Source: Rathayibacter sp. VKM Ac-2759
GTDB taxonomy: Bacteria > Actinomycetota > Actinomycetes > Actinomycetales > Microbacteriaceae
DNA length: 64,000 nt
Assembly: GCF_009834225.1 (NCBI RefSeq)
Contig: NZ_CP047176.1
Span: 1,426,001 to 1,490,000, forward strand
Reading direction: 5' to 3'
Shown here: in pieces, positions 43,624 to 52,884 of the stretch
How the letters are laid out: each line of letters begins with the position of its first letter
How positions within the stretch are numbered: position 1 is the first letter of the stretch
Notes under the pieces: model-generated
The model's database searches: none
The model's input: the letters and a program-made list of their open reading frames with translations, nothing else
Told to the model about the DNA's origin: nothing
Program-made: the position numbers and the translations under genes

Positions 43624-43662
43624 GCGTTCCCGGCCGTTCTCCGGGCCCGTTAGCGTGGGGGG

Positions 43663-43887
43663 ATGCGATTGAGCGAGTTCCGTCAGCTGGTCGACGACGA
43701 GTTCGGCCCCGCCTACGCCCGCGTCCTCGTGTCGGATCTCGTGCTGACCGAGCTCGACGGCCGCACCGCCGAGCGGGCGCTGCAGGACGGCGCAGAGGCG
43801 CGGGAGGTGTGGCAGGCCCTCTGCCGCGCCAACGACGTGCCCGAGGCGCGCTGGCACGGGATCGACCCGAAGAAGCGGCGCGACTGA
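43663..43887 (+). CDS. DUF3046 protein
   Basis: 74-aa small protein (MRLSEFRQLVDDEFGPAYARVLVSDLVL...) matching DUF3046, which is conserved immediately upstream of recA in Actinobacteria. The role is unknown. TAGCGT (43651-43656) is six bases before the ATG. Confidence 0.9.
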   Translation: MRLSEFRQLVDDEFGPAYARVLVSDLVLTELDGRTAERALQDGAEAREVWQALCRANDVPEARWHGIDPKKRRD

Positions 43888-43941
43888 GCCGTCCGGGTCT
43901 CGGCGCACCGAAGTCGTGTTCGACACGCCGCGCCACCGTGC

Positions 43942-43970
43942 TCGAACCCCTGTTCGATCGGGTCTAGGCT
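43942..43970 (+). promoter_or_regulatory. recA promoter with a perfect SOS (LexA) box
   Basis: TCGAACCCCTGTTCGA (43942-43957) is an exact copy of the actinobacterial SOS consensus TCGAAC-N4-GTTCGA. The -10 TAGGCT follows at 43965-43970. LexA bound here would cover the -35 region. Transcription would start near 43977, about 210 bases before recA, with a stem AGCCGCTC/GAGCGGCT at 43987-44012. Confidence 0.9.
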
Positions 43971-44187
43971 CCTCAACAGAAGCAGAAGCCGCTCGTTCTC
44001 CACTGAGCGGCTCTCGCTCGGCCCCGATGTCGGAGGTCGGGCGTACCGTCGAGAACAAGTCAACGGACCTGCTTCACCGCCTTGTCGCATCCGGCCGGCG
44101 CACCGATCGGAGACACCGATCGGCCAGCACCGGCACGACGCGACAGCCTGTAGGCGATACCACCACGAGCACGAGAGCGAGACGGCC

Positions 44188-45255
44188 ATGCCCAGTTCTT
44201 CAGACCGCGAGAAGTCCCTCGAGACAGCACTCGCCCAGATCGACCGCCAGTTCGGCAAGGGCGCTGTCATGCGCCTCGGCAGCGACGACCGCGCCCCGGT
44301 CGAGGTGATCCAGACCGGCTCGATCGCGCTCGACGTCGCGCTCGGGATCGGCGGGCTCCCGCGCGGCCGCATCGTCGAGATCTACGGCCCCGAGTCCTCC
44401 GGAAAGACCACGCTGACCCTGCACGCCATCGCGAACGCGCAGCGCAACGGAGGCATCGCCGCCTTCATCGACGCCGAGCACGCCCTCGACCCCGAGTACG
44501 CGAAGAAGCTGGGCGTCGACATCGACTCCCTCCTCGTCTCGCAGCCCGACACGGGTGAGCAGGCGCTCGAGATCGCCGACATGCTCGTCCGCTCCGGCTC
44601 GATCGACCTGATCGTCATCGACTCCGTGGCCGCGCTGGTGCCCCGCGCCGAGATCGAGGGCGAGATGGGCGACTCCCACGTGGGTCTCCAGGCCCGCCTG
44701 ATGTCGCAGGCCCTCCGCAAGCTCACCGGTGGTCTCAACACCACCAACACCACGATGATCTTCATCAACCAGCTGCGCGAGAAGATCGGCGTCTTCTTCG
44801 GAAGCCCCGAGACCACCGCGGGCGGCAAGGCGCTCAAGTTCTACGCCTCCGTCCGCCTCGACATCCGCCGCATCGAGACGCTGAAGGACGGCACCGACGC
44901 GGTCGGAAACCGCACCCGTGTCAAGGTCGTCAAGAACAAGATGGCCCCGCCGTTCAAGCAGGCCGAGTTCGACATCCTCTACGGCATCGGGATCTCCCGA
45001 GAGGGCAGCCTCATCGACTTCGGTGTCGAGCACGAGATCGTCCGCAAGTCGGGTGCCTGGTACACCTACGACGGCGACCAGCTCGGACAGGGCAAGGAGA
45101 AGGCGCGCCAGTTCCTCATCGACAACGCCGACATCGCGGCCGAGATCGAGAAGCGCATCCTCGTCAAGCTCGGCGTGATCGCCGATCCGAACGCGAAGGC
45201 CGAGGCGGCTCCCGTCGCGATCGAGACCAAGCAGCCCGTGCGCAAGGGCGCGTAG
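44188..45255 (+). CDS. recA: Recombinase RecA
   Basis: 355-aa recombinase and SOS co-protease. Walker A GPESSGKT (67-74), Walker [21 protein letters not shown], loop L2 [19 protein letters not shown], complete C-terminal domain; no intein. It is transcribed from an SOS promoter, with recX three bases downstream. Confidence 0.99.
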   Translation: MPSSSDREKSLETALAQIDRQFGKGAVMRLGSDDRAPVEVIQTGSIALDVALGIGGLPRGRIVEIYGPESSGKTTLTLHAIANAQRNGGIAAFIDAEHALDPEYAKKLGVDIDSLLVSQPDTGEQALEIADMLVRSGSIDLIVIDSVAALVPRAEIEGEMGDSHVGLQARLMSQALRKLTGGLNTTNTTMIFINQLREKIGVFFGSPETTAGGKALKFYASVRLDIRRIETLKDGTDAVGNRTRVKVVKNKMAPPFKQAEFDILYGIGISREGSLIDFGVEHEIVRKSGAWYTYDGDQLGQGKEKARQFLIDNADIAAEIEKRILVKLGVIADPNAKAEAAPVAIETKQPVRKGA

Positions 45256-45258
45256 ATC

Positions 45259-45999
45259 GTGCGCGAGAAGGCCACGGAGGGGCCAGGAGGCCGCCCCGTG
45301 GCCTTCCTGCCCTGGGTGAAGGACGAGTCGGCCACCGAGCCGGACGTCTCCGCCGAGACATCCGCTCCGGTCAGCGCGATCCGGCGGTCCGAGCCGGGTG
45401 CCGGCGATGCCGAGCGGATCGCGGAGCTGTCCGCTCATGTGGCACGGCGGTCGACGACCGATCCGCGCGAGGCGGACCCGCACGAGGCGGACCTCGAGAT
45501 CGACGCTCCCGAGGAGCCCGATCCCGAGGAGATCGCCGATCGGATCGTCCGCGGGCTCTCGCGCAAGAGCCTGTCGATCGCCGAGGTCGAGGCGCGTCTC
45601 TACACCGAGGGCGTCGCCGAGAAGGACGCGCTCGAGATCGTCGAGCGGTTCACCCGGTTCGGCTACCTCGACGACTACAAGATGGCCGAGCAGCTCGTGC
45701 TGTCCCTGCGCGAGCGGAAGAAGCTCGGCCGCTCCTCGATCCAGCAGGAGCTGCGCGCCCGCAAGCTGGACGCCGACGCGATCGCCACGGCGCTCGACGA
45801 GTTCGACGGCGACGACGAGTACCGCACGGCGCTCGAGCTCGCGCGCAAGCGCCTCCCGAGCCTGCGGTCGCTGTCCGACGAGGTCGCGGAGCGCCGGTTG
45901 ACGGGGTTCCTCGCCCGGCGCGGGTACTCGGGGGCGCTCGTCCAGCGTGTCGTGCGCGAGACGGTCCGCCGCCCCGGGTCGGGCGTCCGGTTCCACTGA
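45259..45999 (+). CDS. recX: RecA regulator RecX
   Basis: 246-aa RecX, longer than the usual 150-200 aa because of an acidic N-terminal extension of about 90 residues ([16 protein letters not shown]..., [19 protein letters not shown]). The core helices are [37 protein letters not shown] and [21 protein letters not shown] start directly follows recA, so they are co-expressed. RecX limits RecA filaments. Confidence 0.93.
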   Translation: MREKATEGPGGRPVAFLPWVKDESATEPDVSAETSAPVSAIRRSEPGAGDAERIAELSAHVARRSTTDPREADPHEADLEIDAPEEPDPEEIADRIVRGLSRKSLSIAEVEARLYTEGVAEKDALEIVERFTRFGYLDDYKMAEQLVLSLRERKKLGRSSIQQELRARKLDADAIATALDEFDGDDEYRTALELARKRLPSLRSLSDEVAERRLTGFLARRGYSGALVQRVVRETVRRPGSGVRFH

Positions 46000-46045
46000 G
46001 CCGAGCGGCCTGCCCGTCGGTCGGTGGCGCGTAGAATCGCCACCC

Positions 46046-47608
46046 ATGAGCACGCTCGGCCCGATCCCCACCACCTCCGAGGCCCGACCGCGGACCTACG
46101 AGGTCCGCACGTTCGGCTGCCAGATGAACGTGCACGACTCGGAGCGGCTCAGCGGATCGCTCGAGGCGGCGGGCTACGTGCCCGCCGACGGCGCCGAGGC
46201 CGATGTCGTGGTCATCAACACGTGCGCGGTCCGCGAGAACGCCGACAACAAGCTCTACGGCAACCTCGGTCACCTCGCCTCGGTGAAGCGACGGCACGAG
46301 GGCATGCAGATCGCCGTCGGCGGCTGCCTCGCGCAGAAGGACAAGAACGTCATCCTCGACCGCGCGCCGTGGGTCGACGTCGTGTTCGGCACGCACAACA
46401 TGGGCGCGCTGCCGAGCCTGCTCGAGCGGGCGCGGCACAACGAGGAGGCGCAGCTCGAGATCCTCGAGTCGCTGGACGTGTTCCCGTCCACCCTGCCCAC
46501 CAAGCGCGACTCGACCTACAGCGGCTGGGTCTCGATCTCGGTCGGCTGCAACAACACCTGCACCTTCTGCATCGTCCCCTCGCTCCGGGGCAAGGAGAAG
46601 GACCGCCGCCCGGGCGACGTCCTGGCCGAGATCCAGGCCCTCGTGGACGACGGCGCGATCGAGGTCACGCTGCTCGGCCAGAACGTCAACTCCTACGGCG
46701 TCGAGTTCGGCGACCGGCAGGCGTTCTCGAAGCTGCTCCGCGCCGCAGGGGCCATCGACGGCCTCGAGCGCATCCGCTTCACGAGCCCGCATCCGGCGGC
46801 CTTCACCGATGACGTCATCGATGCGATGGCCGAGACGCCCGCCGTGATGCCGCAGCTGCACATGCCGCTCCAGTCCGGGTCCGACCGCATCCTGAAGGCG
46901 ATGCGCCGCTCCTACCGGTCCGACCGCTTCCTCGGCATCCTCGACCGGGTCCGCGCCAGGATCCCGCACGCCGCGATCAGCACCGACATCATCGTGGGCT
47001 TCCCCGGCGAGACCGAGCAGGACTTCGCCGAGACCCTGCGCGTCGTCGAGGAGGCGCGGTTCGCCTCGGCCTTCACCTTCCAGTACTCGATCCGCCCCGG
47101 CACGCCGGCCGCGACGCTCCCCGACCAGGTGCCCAAGGCGGTCGTGCAGGAGCGCTACGAGCGCCTCACCGCGCTGCAGGACGCCATCAGCGAGAGCGAG
47201 AACCGCACCGTCGTCGGTCGCGACGTCGAGGTGCTCGTCGCCACGGGCGAGGGTCGGCGCGACAGCGAGACCCACCGGTTGAGCGGACGCGCCGAGGACA
47301 GCCGGCTGGTGCACTTCGACGTGCCGGCCGGCTCGGAGCTGCCCCGCCCCGGCGATGTGGTCTCGGTGCGGATCACGCGCGCGGCTCCGTTCTACCTCGT
47401 GGCCGACTCGCTCGACGGTGCACCGCTCCGCATCCGGCGCACGCGCGCCGGCGACGCGTGGGACCGCGCCCAGGCCGAGTCCTGCGGCGTCCCCGCGACG
47501 ACACCGGCGGGTGCCGCACCGCGGGTGTCGCTCGGTCTGCCGGGTCTCCGAGTCCGCACCGCGACGCTCACCACTCCGATCTACGACACCGCCGATGGCG
47601 AGCGCTGA
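46046..47608 (+). CDS. miaB: tRNA-2-methylthio-N6-dimethylallyladenosine synthase
   Basis: 520-aa radical-SAM methylthiotransferase. N-terminal cluster cysteines in [16 protein letters not shown] and VGGCLAQ; radical-SAM motif [13 protein letters not shown] near 168-175; TRAM domain near 390-455. An extra tail of about 60 residues follows TRAM. TAGAAT (46032-46037) is eight bases before ATG. It overlaps miaA by 14 bases; MiaA makes its substrate. Confidence 0.96.
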   Translation: MSTLGPIPTTSEARPRTYEVRTFGCQMNVHDSERLSGSLEAAGYVPADGAEADVVVINTCAVRENADNKLYGNLGHLASVKRRHEGMQIAVGGCLAQKDKNVILDRAPWVDVVFGTHNMGALPSLLERARHNEEAQLEILESLDVFPSTLPTKRDSTYSGWVSISVGCNNTCTFCIVPSLRGKEKDRRPGDVLAEIQALVDDGAIEVTLLGQNVNSYGVEFGDRQAFSKLLRAAGAIDGLERIRFTSPHPAAFTDDVIDAMAETPAVMPQLHMPLQSGSDRILKAMRRSYRSDRFLGILDRVRARIPHAAISTDIIVGFPGETEQDFAETLRVVEEARFASAFTFQYSIRPGTPAATLPDQVPKAVVQERYERLTALQDAISESENRTVVGRDVEVLVATGEGRRDSETHRLSGRAEDSRLVHFDVPAGSELPRPGDVVSVRITRAAPFYLVADSLDGAPLRIRRTRAGDAWDRAQAESCGVPATTPAGAAPRVSLGLPGLRVRTATLTTPIYDTADGER

Positions 47609-48551
47609 GGCCGAGCGCCCCGAGATCCTCGTCGTCGTCGGTGCGACCGGTACCGGCAAGTCCGAGCTCTCCCTCGATCTCGCCGACGCGATCCGGGGGG
47701 CCGGGGGAGCGGCCGAGATCGTCAACGCCGACGCGATGCAGCTGTACCGCGGGATGGACATCGGCACCGCGAAGCTCCCTCCCGCCGAGCGCCGCGGAGT
47801 GCCGCACCACCTCCTCGACGTCCTGGACGTGACCGAGGAGGCCTCGGTCGCGCGCTACCAGCAGGAGGCGCGACGGGTGATCGACGAGGTGCTCGCGCGC
47901 GGCGCGACACCGATCCTGGTCGGCGGCTCCGGCCTCTACGTCTCGAGCGTCGTCTTCGAGTTCACGTTCGCGGGGACCGATCCCGAGGTCCGCCGCTCGC
48001 TCGAGGAGGTGGGCGAACGGGAGGGCCCGGCCGCACTGTTCACCCGTCTGCGGGCGATCGACGCCGAGGTCGCCGAGCGGATCGGCCCGTTCAACCTCCG
48101 GAGGATCGTCCGCGCCCTCGAGATCGCCGAGCTCACCGGGTCGCCGCACAGCGCGCTGATGTCGGACGAGCCGGTCCCCTGGCGCCCGGCGGGCATCCTG
48201 ATGCTGGAGGCGCCGCGCGAGATCCTCGTCGAGCGCCTCGATCGCCGGGTCGAGCGGATGTGGGCCGACGGGATGCTCGACGAGATCGAGCGCCTCGTCC
48301 CGGAGGGGCTCGAGCGCGGCGTCACCGCCGGTCGCGCGATCGGCTACGCCCAGGCCCTCGCGCAGCGCTCGGGGGCGCTGAGCCGGGAGGAGGCGATCGC
48401 CGCCACCCAGGCGCTCACCCGGCGCTACGCCCGCCGTCAGAACAGCTGGTTCCGGCGCTACGGGCAGGCGCACCGGATGCCGTTCGACGCGCCCGATCTG
48501 GTGGCGCGGGCGCTCCGTGCCGCACAGGTCCGAGCCTCCGCCCCTCGGTAG
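47595..48551 (+). CDS. miaA: tRNA dimethylallyltransferase
   Basis: 318-aa enzyme adding dimethylallyl to A37 of tRNA. P-loop [30 protein letters not shown], and the late [16 protein letters not shown] motif. Coupled to miaB by overlap. Confidence 0.97.
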   Translation: MASAEAERPEILVVVGATGTGKSELSLDLADAIRGAGGAAEIVNADAMQLYRGMDIGTAKLPPAERRGVPHHLLDVLDVTEEASVARYQQEARRVIDEVLARGATPILVGGSGLYVSSVVFEFTFAGTDPEVRRSLEEVGEREGPAALFTRLRAIDAEVAERIGPFNLRRIVRALEIAELTGSPHSALMSDEPVPWRPAGILMLEAPREILVERLDRRVERMWADGMLDEIERLVPEGLERGVTAGRAIGYAQALAQRSGALSREEAIAATQALTRRYARRQNSWFRRYGQAHRMPFDAPDLVARALRAAQVRASAPR

Positions 48552-48561
48552 GCTGTCGGCC

Positions 48562-49443
48562 ATGACGATCGAGCTGCACTTCACGAAGGGCCAGGGCACG
48601 GGGAACGATTTCGTGCTCTTCAGCGACCCGGACGGTGAGGTGGACCTCTCGCCCGCGCAGATCGCGATGATCTGCGACCGCCACTTCGGCGTCGGAGCCG
48701 ACGGCATCATCCGCGCCGTCCGCTCCCGCGCCCTGCCGGAGGGCGCCGCCGCCCTCGAGCAGGAGCCGGAGGCCGAGTGGTTCATGGACTACCGCAACGC
48801 CGACGGCTCGATCGCCGAGATGTGCGGCAACGGGATCCGGGTCTACGCGGCCTTCCTCCTCGCCGGCGGTCTCGCCGAGCTGGAGCCGGGAGACACCCTC
48901 CCCATCGGCACGCGCGCCGGAGTGCGCGATGTCACGCGCAGCGGCGTCGGCTTCCAGGTCGACCTCGGACGCTGGGAGCTCGCCGGCGGCGAGCCGCTCG
49001 TGCGTGCCAAGGAGCTCAAGGTCGCGCGTCCCGGCCTCGGCATCGACCTCGGCAATCCGCACGTCGTCGTGGCGCTGAGCAATGACGAGGAGCTGGACTC
49101 CGCCGACCTGGTCTACATCCCGCAGCTCGATCCCGAGCCCGAGGACGGCGCGAACGTCGAGTTCGTCGTGCCCGGCGAGCCGCTGATCCACGACGGCATC
49201 GGCCGCATCCGGATGCGCGTCCACGAGCGCGGCAGCGGCGAGACGCTGAGCTGCGGCACGGGCGCCGCCGCGGCCGCCCTGGCCGTGCGCTACTGGGCGG
49301 GCCCGCGCGCGCCGCAGTCGTGGCGCGTGGACGTCCCCGGCGGCACGCTCGGCGTGACGATGTTCCCGACCGAGGAGGGCGAGCACGTCGGCCTGTCCGG
49401 CCCCGCCGATCTCGTCTACACCGGCACGATCCGCCTCGACTGA
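48562..49443 (+). CDS. dapF: Diaminopimelate epimerase
   Basis: 293-aa two-base epimerase converting LL- to meso-diaminopimelate. Catalytic cysteines C88 (MCGNGIR) and C231 (LSCGTGA). TAGGCT (48549-48554) is seven bases before ATG, only a few bases after miaA, so it has its own leaderless promoter. Completes the dapA/dapB/dapF set in this window. Confidence 0.97.
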   Translation: MTIELHFTKGQGTGNDFVLFSDPDGEVDLSPAQIAMICDRHFGVGADGIIRAVRSRALPEGAAALEQEPEAEWFMDYRNADGSIAEMCGNGIRVYAAFLLAGGLAELEPGDTLPIGTRAGVRDVTRSGVGFQVDLGRWELAGGEPLVRAKELKVARPGLGIDLGNPHVVVALSNDEELDSADLVYIPQLDPEPEDGANVEFVVPGEPLIHDGIGRIRMRVHERGSGETLSCGTGAAAAALAVRYWAGPRAPQSWRVDVPGGTLGVTMFPTEEGEHVGLSGPADLVYTGTIRLD

Positions 49444-49460
49444 CGCGGCGGGCGGCGGGC

Positions 49461-50069
49461 TCAGACCCGCGTGGTCCGCAGGATCCGGAAGCCCTTCGCG
49501 GAGGAGACCCGCTCCACCTCGAGGCGGCCCTCGAAGGCGTCCGTCATCCACGCCTGCAGCGAGTCGGAGCCGAGGTTCCGCTGCACCACGAGCCAGGCGT
49601 CCGCGCCGTCCTCGAGACGGGGCAGCCAGCGCTCCAGCAGAGCGTGCAGCTCCTCCTTGCCGACGCGGATCGGCGGATTCGACCAGACGGTGCGGAATCG
49701 CAGGCCCTCGGGAACATCCTCGGGCAGCACGGCGTTGACGTTGGTGAGGCCGAGTTCTGCGCAGTTGCGCCGGACGAGCTCGAGCGCCCGCTGGTTGACG
49801 TCGACCGCCCACACCCGGGCGTCGGGGGATTCGAGGGCGAGCGTGAGCGCGACCGGCCCCCACCCGCAGCCGAGGTCGAGCAGATCGCCCTCGGCGGGGA
49901 CGTCGGGAACGGCGTTCAGCAGGACGCGGGTGCCGAGGTCGATGTGGCCCGGGCTGAAGACGCCTCCGGCGGTGGTGACCTCGAGGTCGCGACCGGCCAG
50001 ACGGACCGCTATCCGGCGGGGCCGGAGATCGCCGTCGGGAGTACTCGTGAAGTAGTGCTCGCCGGCCAT
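49461..50069 (-). CDS. RsmC/RlmG-like class I SAM methyltransferase
   Basis: 202-aa methyltransferase: SAM motif LLDLGCGWGPVALTLAL, VDVNQRAL and the N6/N2-guanine-type catalytic motif SNPPIRVGKEELH. Typical of rRNA guanine-N2 methyltransferases, single-domain form. TAAGTT (50083-50078) is eight bases before the ATG. Divergent from hflX with 43 bases between starts. Confidence 0.9.
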   Translation of the reverse strand: MAGEHYFTSTPDGDLRPRRIAVRLAGRDLEVTTAGGVFSPGHIDLGTRVLLNAVPDVPAEGDLLDLGCGWGPVALTLALESPDARVWAVDVNQRALELVRRNCAELGLTNVNAVLPEDVPEGLRFRTVWSNPPIRVGKEELHALLERWLPRLEDGADAWLVVQRNLGSDSLQAWMTDAFEGRLEVERVSSAKGFRILRTTRV

Positions 50070-50112
50070 GAGAAGAGAACTTATCAACACCCGAGGAGTT
50101 TGTGTTATCCGG

Positions 50113-51651
50113 ATGACCGAAGACCTGAACGAGACCGACACGACCGACGCCGTGGATGTCGTCTCGCGGGTCCTGGCGAACGCGCAGTCGCGTTCGGCGG
50201 GCTACTCGCGCTTCGTCTCGGGCGGCGCACAGGCGCTGCAGACGAGCGGGCACGGAGGCGAGAACTCCGACGGCGAGCAGTTCGACCGCGAGGACCGGCA
50301 GGCGCTGCGCCGGGTCGCCGGGCTCTCGACCGAGCTCGAGGACGTCACCGAGGTCGAGTACCGGCAGCTGCGTCTCGAGAACGTCGTCCTCATCGGCGTG
50401 TACTCGCAGAACTCGCTCGAGGACGCCGAGAACTCGCTCCACGAGCTCGCCGCGCTGGCCGAGACCGCCGGAGCGACCGTCCTCGACGGGCTGCTCCAGC
50501 GACGACCGCACCCCGACCCGAGCACCTATCTCGGCAAGGGCAAGGCCGAGGAGCTCGCCTCCCTCGTCGCCGCTCTCGGCGCCGACACCGTCGTCGCCGA
50601 CACCGAGCTCGCTCCGAGCCAGCGGCGCTCGCTCGAGGACGTCGTCAAGGTGAAGGTGATCGACCGCACGGCCGTGATCCTCGACATCTTCAGCCAGCAC
50701 GCCACGAGCCGCGAGGGCAAGGCGCAGGTCGAGCTCGCGCAGCTCGAGTACCTGCTGCCCCGCCTCCGCGGCTGGGGCGAGTCGATGTCGCGCCAGGCCG
50801 GTGGACAGGTGGGCTCCGGTGCCGGCATGGGCTCGCGTGGTCCGGGTGAGACCAAGATCGAGCTCGATCGTCGTCGCATCCACACGCGGATGGCGCGGCT
50901 GCGCAAGCAGATCACCGCGATGAAGCCGGCCCGCGAGGCGAAGCGCGCCAACCGCAAGCGCAACGCGGTTCCCTCCGTGGCGATCGCGGGCTACACGAAC
51001 GCCGGCAAGTCGAGCCTCCTCAACCGGATGACCCACGCCGGGGTGCTGGTCGAGAACGCGCTGTTCGCCACGCTCGACGCGACCATCCGCAAGTCGCAGA
51101 CCAGCGACGGGCGGGTCTACACGCTGGCCGACACCGTCGGCTTCGTGCGCGCGCTCCCGCACCAGCTGGTCGAGGCCTTCCGCTCGACGCTCGAGGAGGT
51201 CGCCGACTCCGACATCATCGTGCACGTCGTCGACGCGTCGCACCCCGACCCCGCCGGTCAGATCGCGACGGTCAGGGACGTCATCGGCGAGGTCGGCGCG
51301 CGGGGCATCCCCGAGATCATCGCGTTCAACAAGTCCGATCTGATCGACGAGGGGGCGCGCCTCGTGCTCCGAGGGCTCGCTCCCGACGCGGTCTTCGTCT
51401 CGGCCCGCAGCGGCGAGGGGATGGACGAGCTCCAGGCGAGGATCGCCGAGATCCTCCCGGAGCCCGAGATCGAGATCGATCTGCTGGTGCCCTACGACCG
51501 CGGCGACGTGGTCTCGCAGCTGCACCGCAGCGGCCGGATCCTCACGACGCAGTACGTCGAGGGCGGCACGCACGTGCGCGCGCTCGTGCACGCCGAGCTG
51601 GCGGGCTCGCTCGGCGAGTTCGCGGCGCCTCCGGCGGTCCTGGAGGCGTAG
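50113..51651 (+). CDS. hflX: GTPase HflX
   Basis: 512-aa ribosome-splitting GTPase. N-terminal HflX domain (PDPSTYLGKGKAEEL), glycine-rich linker GSGAGMGSRGPGETKIELDR, then the G domain (AGYTNAGKSSLLNRM, TLADTVGF, NKSD). Start ATG 50113; an in-frame ATG at 50068 would add 15 residues with no conservation signal. It is adjacent to dapF and lexA as in other Actinobacteria. Confidence 0.96.
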   Translation: MTEDLNETDTTDAVDVVSRVLANAQSRSAGYSRFVSGGAQALQTSGHGGENSDGEQFDREDRQALRRVAGLSTELEDVTEVEYRQLRLENVVLIGVYSQNSLEDAENSLHELAALAETAGATVLDGLLQRRPHPDPSTYLGKGKAEELASLVAALGADTVVADTELAPSQRRSLEDVVKVKVIDRTAVILDIFSQHATSREGKAQVELAQLEYLLPRLRGWGESMSRQAGGQVGSGAGMGSRGPGETKIELDRRRIHTRMARLRKQITAMKPAREAKRANRKRNAVPSVAIAGYTNAGKSSLLNRMTHAGVLVENALFATLDATIRKSQTSDGRVYTLADTVGFVRALPHQLVEAFRSTLEEVADSDIIVHVVDASHPDPAGQIATVRDVIGEVGARGIPEIIAFNKSDLIDEGARLVLRGLAPDAVFVSARSGEGMDELQARIAEILPEPEIEIDLLVPYDRGDVVSQLHRSGRILTTQYVEGGTHVRALVHAELAGSLGEFAAPPAVLEA

Positions 51652-51666
51652 CAGGAGGCACGATCG

Positions 51667-51702
51667 AGCGCCCGCTCCCGGGGACACCCGGGGGCGGGCG
51701 CT
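51667..51702 (+). terminator. hflX terminator
   Basis: AGCGCCCGCTCCCGGG and CCCGGGGGCGGGCGCT pair around a GACA loop, followed by TCGTCGT; 16 bases after the hflX stop. Confidence 0.8.
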
Positions 51703-51774
51703 TCGTCGTCCGACACACTCCGTCACGGCCGTTCACATCGCGTCACGCGAGTCGACGGCGCACCGGGGCGTTCC

Positions 51775-51858
51775 TACTGTGGACCGCGAGGCGCCGCCCG
51801 GCGCCCGGAGCGGGCCCGCAGCGGCCCGTGCTCGCGCTGAGGGACGGAGGGCCGCGTC
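51775..51858 (+). promoter_or_regulatory. metF promoter and short structured leader
   Basis: -10-like TACTGT at 51775-51780, then a leader of about 72 bases with a GGCGCC-GCCC-GGCGCC hairpin (51791-51806) and a GCGGGCCCGC palindrome. It may modulate metF-metE. I see no known SAM riboswitch core. Confidence 0.4.
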
Positions 51859-52884
51859 GTGTCGACGAGTCGTGCGGAGTCGCCCCCGGAACCCCACTGT
51901 CCGAGTCCCGTCCCCTTCTCCTTCGAGATCTACCCGCCGCGCACCGCCGATGGCACCGCGGCGCTCCTGGGCACCGTGGACCGTCTGGCCGAGGCGGGGC
52001 CCTCCTTCATCTCGGTGACGTACGGCGCGGGCGGCTCCTCCCGGAGCTCCTCGCTCGAGATCCTGCGTCACATCCACCGGAGCACCCCTGTCGAGGCGCT
52101 CGCGCACCTCACCTGCGTCGGGTCGACCCATGCCCAGGCGAGCCGGCTCGTCCACGAGTTCCTGGAGGCGGGGGTCACCCGCTTCCTCGCGCTGCGCGGC
52201 GACCCGCCCGCCGGTACCGCCGAGGGCGAGGAGGTGCCCGGTGACCTCGGCAGCGCCGCCGAGCTCGTGCAGCTGATCCACCGCGTGCAGGCCGAGCGCG
52301 AGCCCTACGGAGCCGTGACGATGCCCGGACGGCCGAACGCTCAGCGGGTCGACATCGCGAGCCGGCCCCGCGCGCAGGTCGCCGTCGCGGCGTTCCCGAA
52401 CGGGCACCCGCGCTCCCGGTCGCTCTCGCAGGACATCGACGCGCTGCTCGCGAAGGAGGCGGCGGGAGCGTCGTTCGCGATCACGCAGCTGTTCTTCCAT
52501 CCCTCCGACTACGTGCGCTTCGTCGAGCGCGCCCGCATCGCGGGGGTGCGCATGCCGATCATCCCGGGAGTGATGCCCGTCACCAGCCCCGGCCGGCTCC
52601 GGCGGATGCTCGAGCTGAGCGGCGAGGACCTGCCCGCCGAGCTCGCGATCGCCCTCGATGTCGAGCCCGACGACGAGGGCCGCCGCCGGATCGGCGTCGC
52701 GCACGCCGCCGCGATGGTCAGGACCCTCCTCGAGGCCGGCGCCCCGGCGATCCACCTGTACGCCTTCAACCGCCACGAGGAGCCCCTCGCCGTCCTCGCC
52801 GAGAGCGGCCTCCTGCCTCGGGAACCCGCACTCGCGGGCGACCGGAACCCGTCACCACCCCTCACCACGGAGAGACCATCATGA
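51859..52884 (+). CDS. metF: Methylenetetrahydrofolate reductase
   Basis: 341-aa flavoprotein producing 5-methyltetrahydrofolate. FSFEIYPPRTADGTAAL at the N-terminus, ISVTYGAGGSSR, LALRGDPPAG and FAITQLFFHPSDY are the expected FAD/folate motifs. Stop overlaps metE (ATGA), so both are co-translated and form one methionine module. Confidence 0.95.
   Translation: MSTSRAESPPEPHCPSPVPFSFEIYPPRTADGTAALLGTVDRLAEAGPSFISVTYGAGGSSRSSSLEILRHIHRSTPVEALAHLTCVGSTHAQASRLVHEFLEAGVTRFLALRGDPPAGTAEGEEVPGDLGSAAELVQLIHRVQAEREPYGAVTMPGRPNAQRVDIASRPRAQVAVAAFPNGHPRSRSLSQDIDALLAKEAAGASFAITQLFFHPSDYVRFVERARIAGVRMPIIPGVMPVTSPGRLRRMLELSGEDLPAELAIALDVEPDDEGRRRIGVAHAAAMVRTLLEAGAPAIHLYAFNRHEEPLAVLAESGLLPREPALAGDRNPSPPLTTERPS

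Noticed and set aside
50068..50112. 15-residue N-terminal extension of HflX from ATG 50068
   Set aside because: No -10 or SD fits and the residues do not resemble HflX; ATG 50113 gives the usual start.
51781..51858. SAM riboswitch before metF-metE
   Set aside because: The leader is short and lacks a recognisable SAM aptamer core; only simple hairpins are seen.
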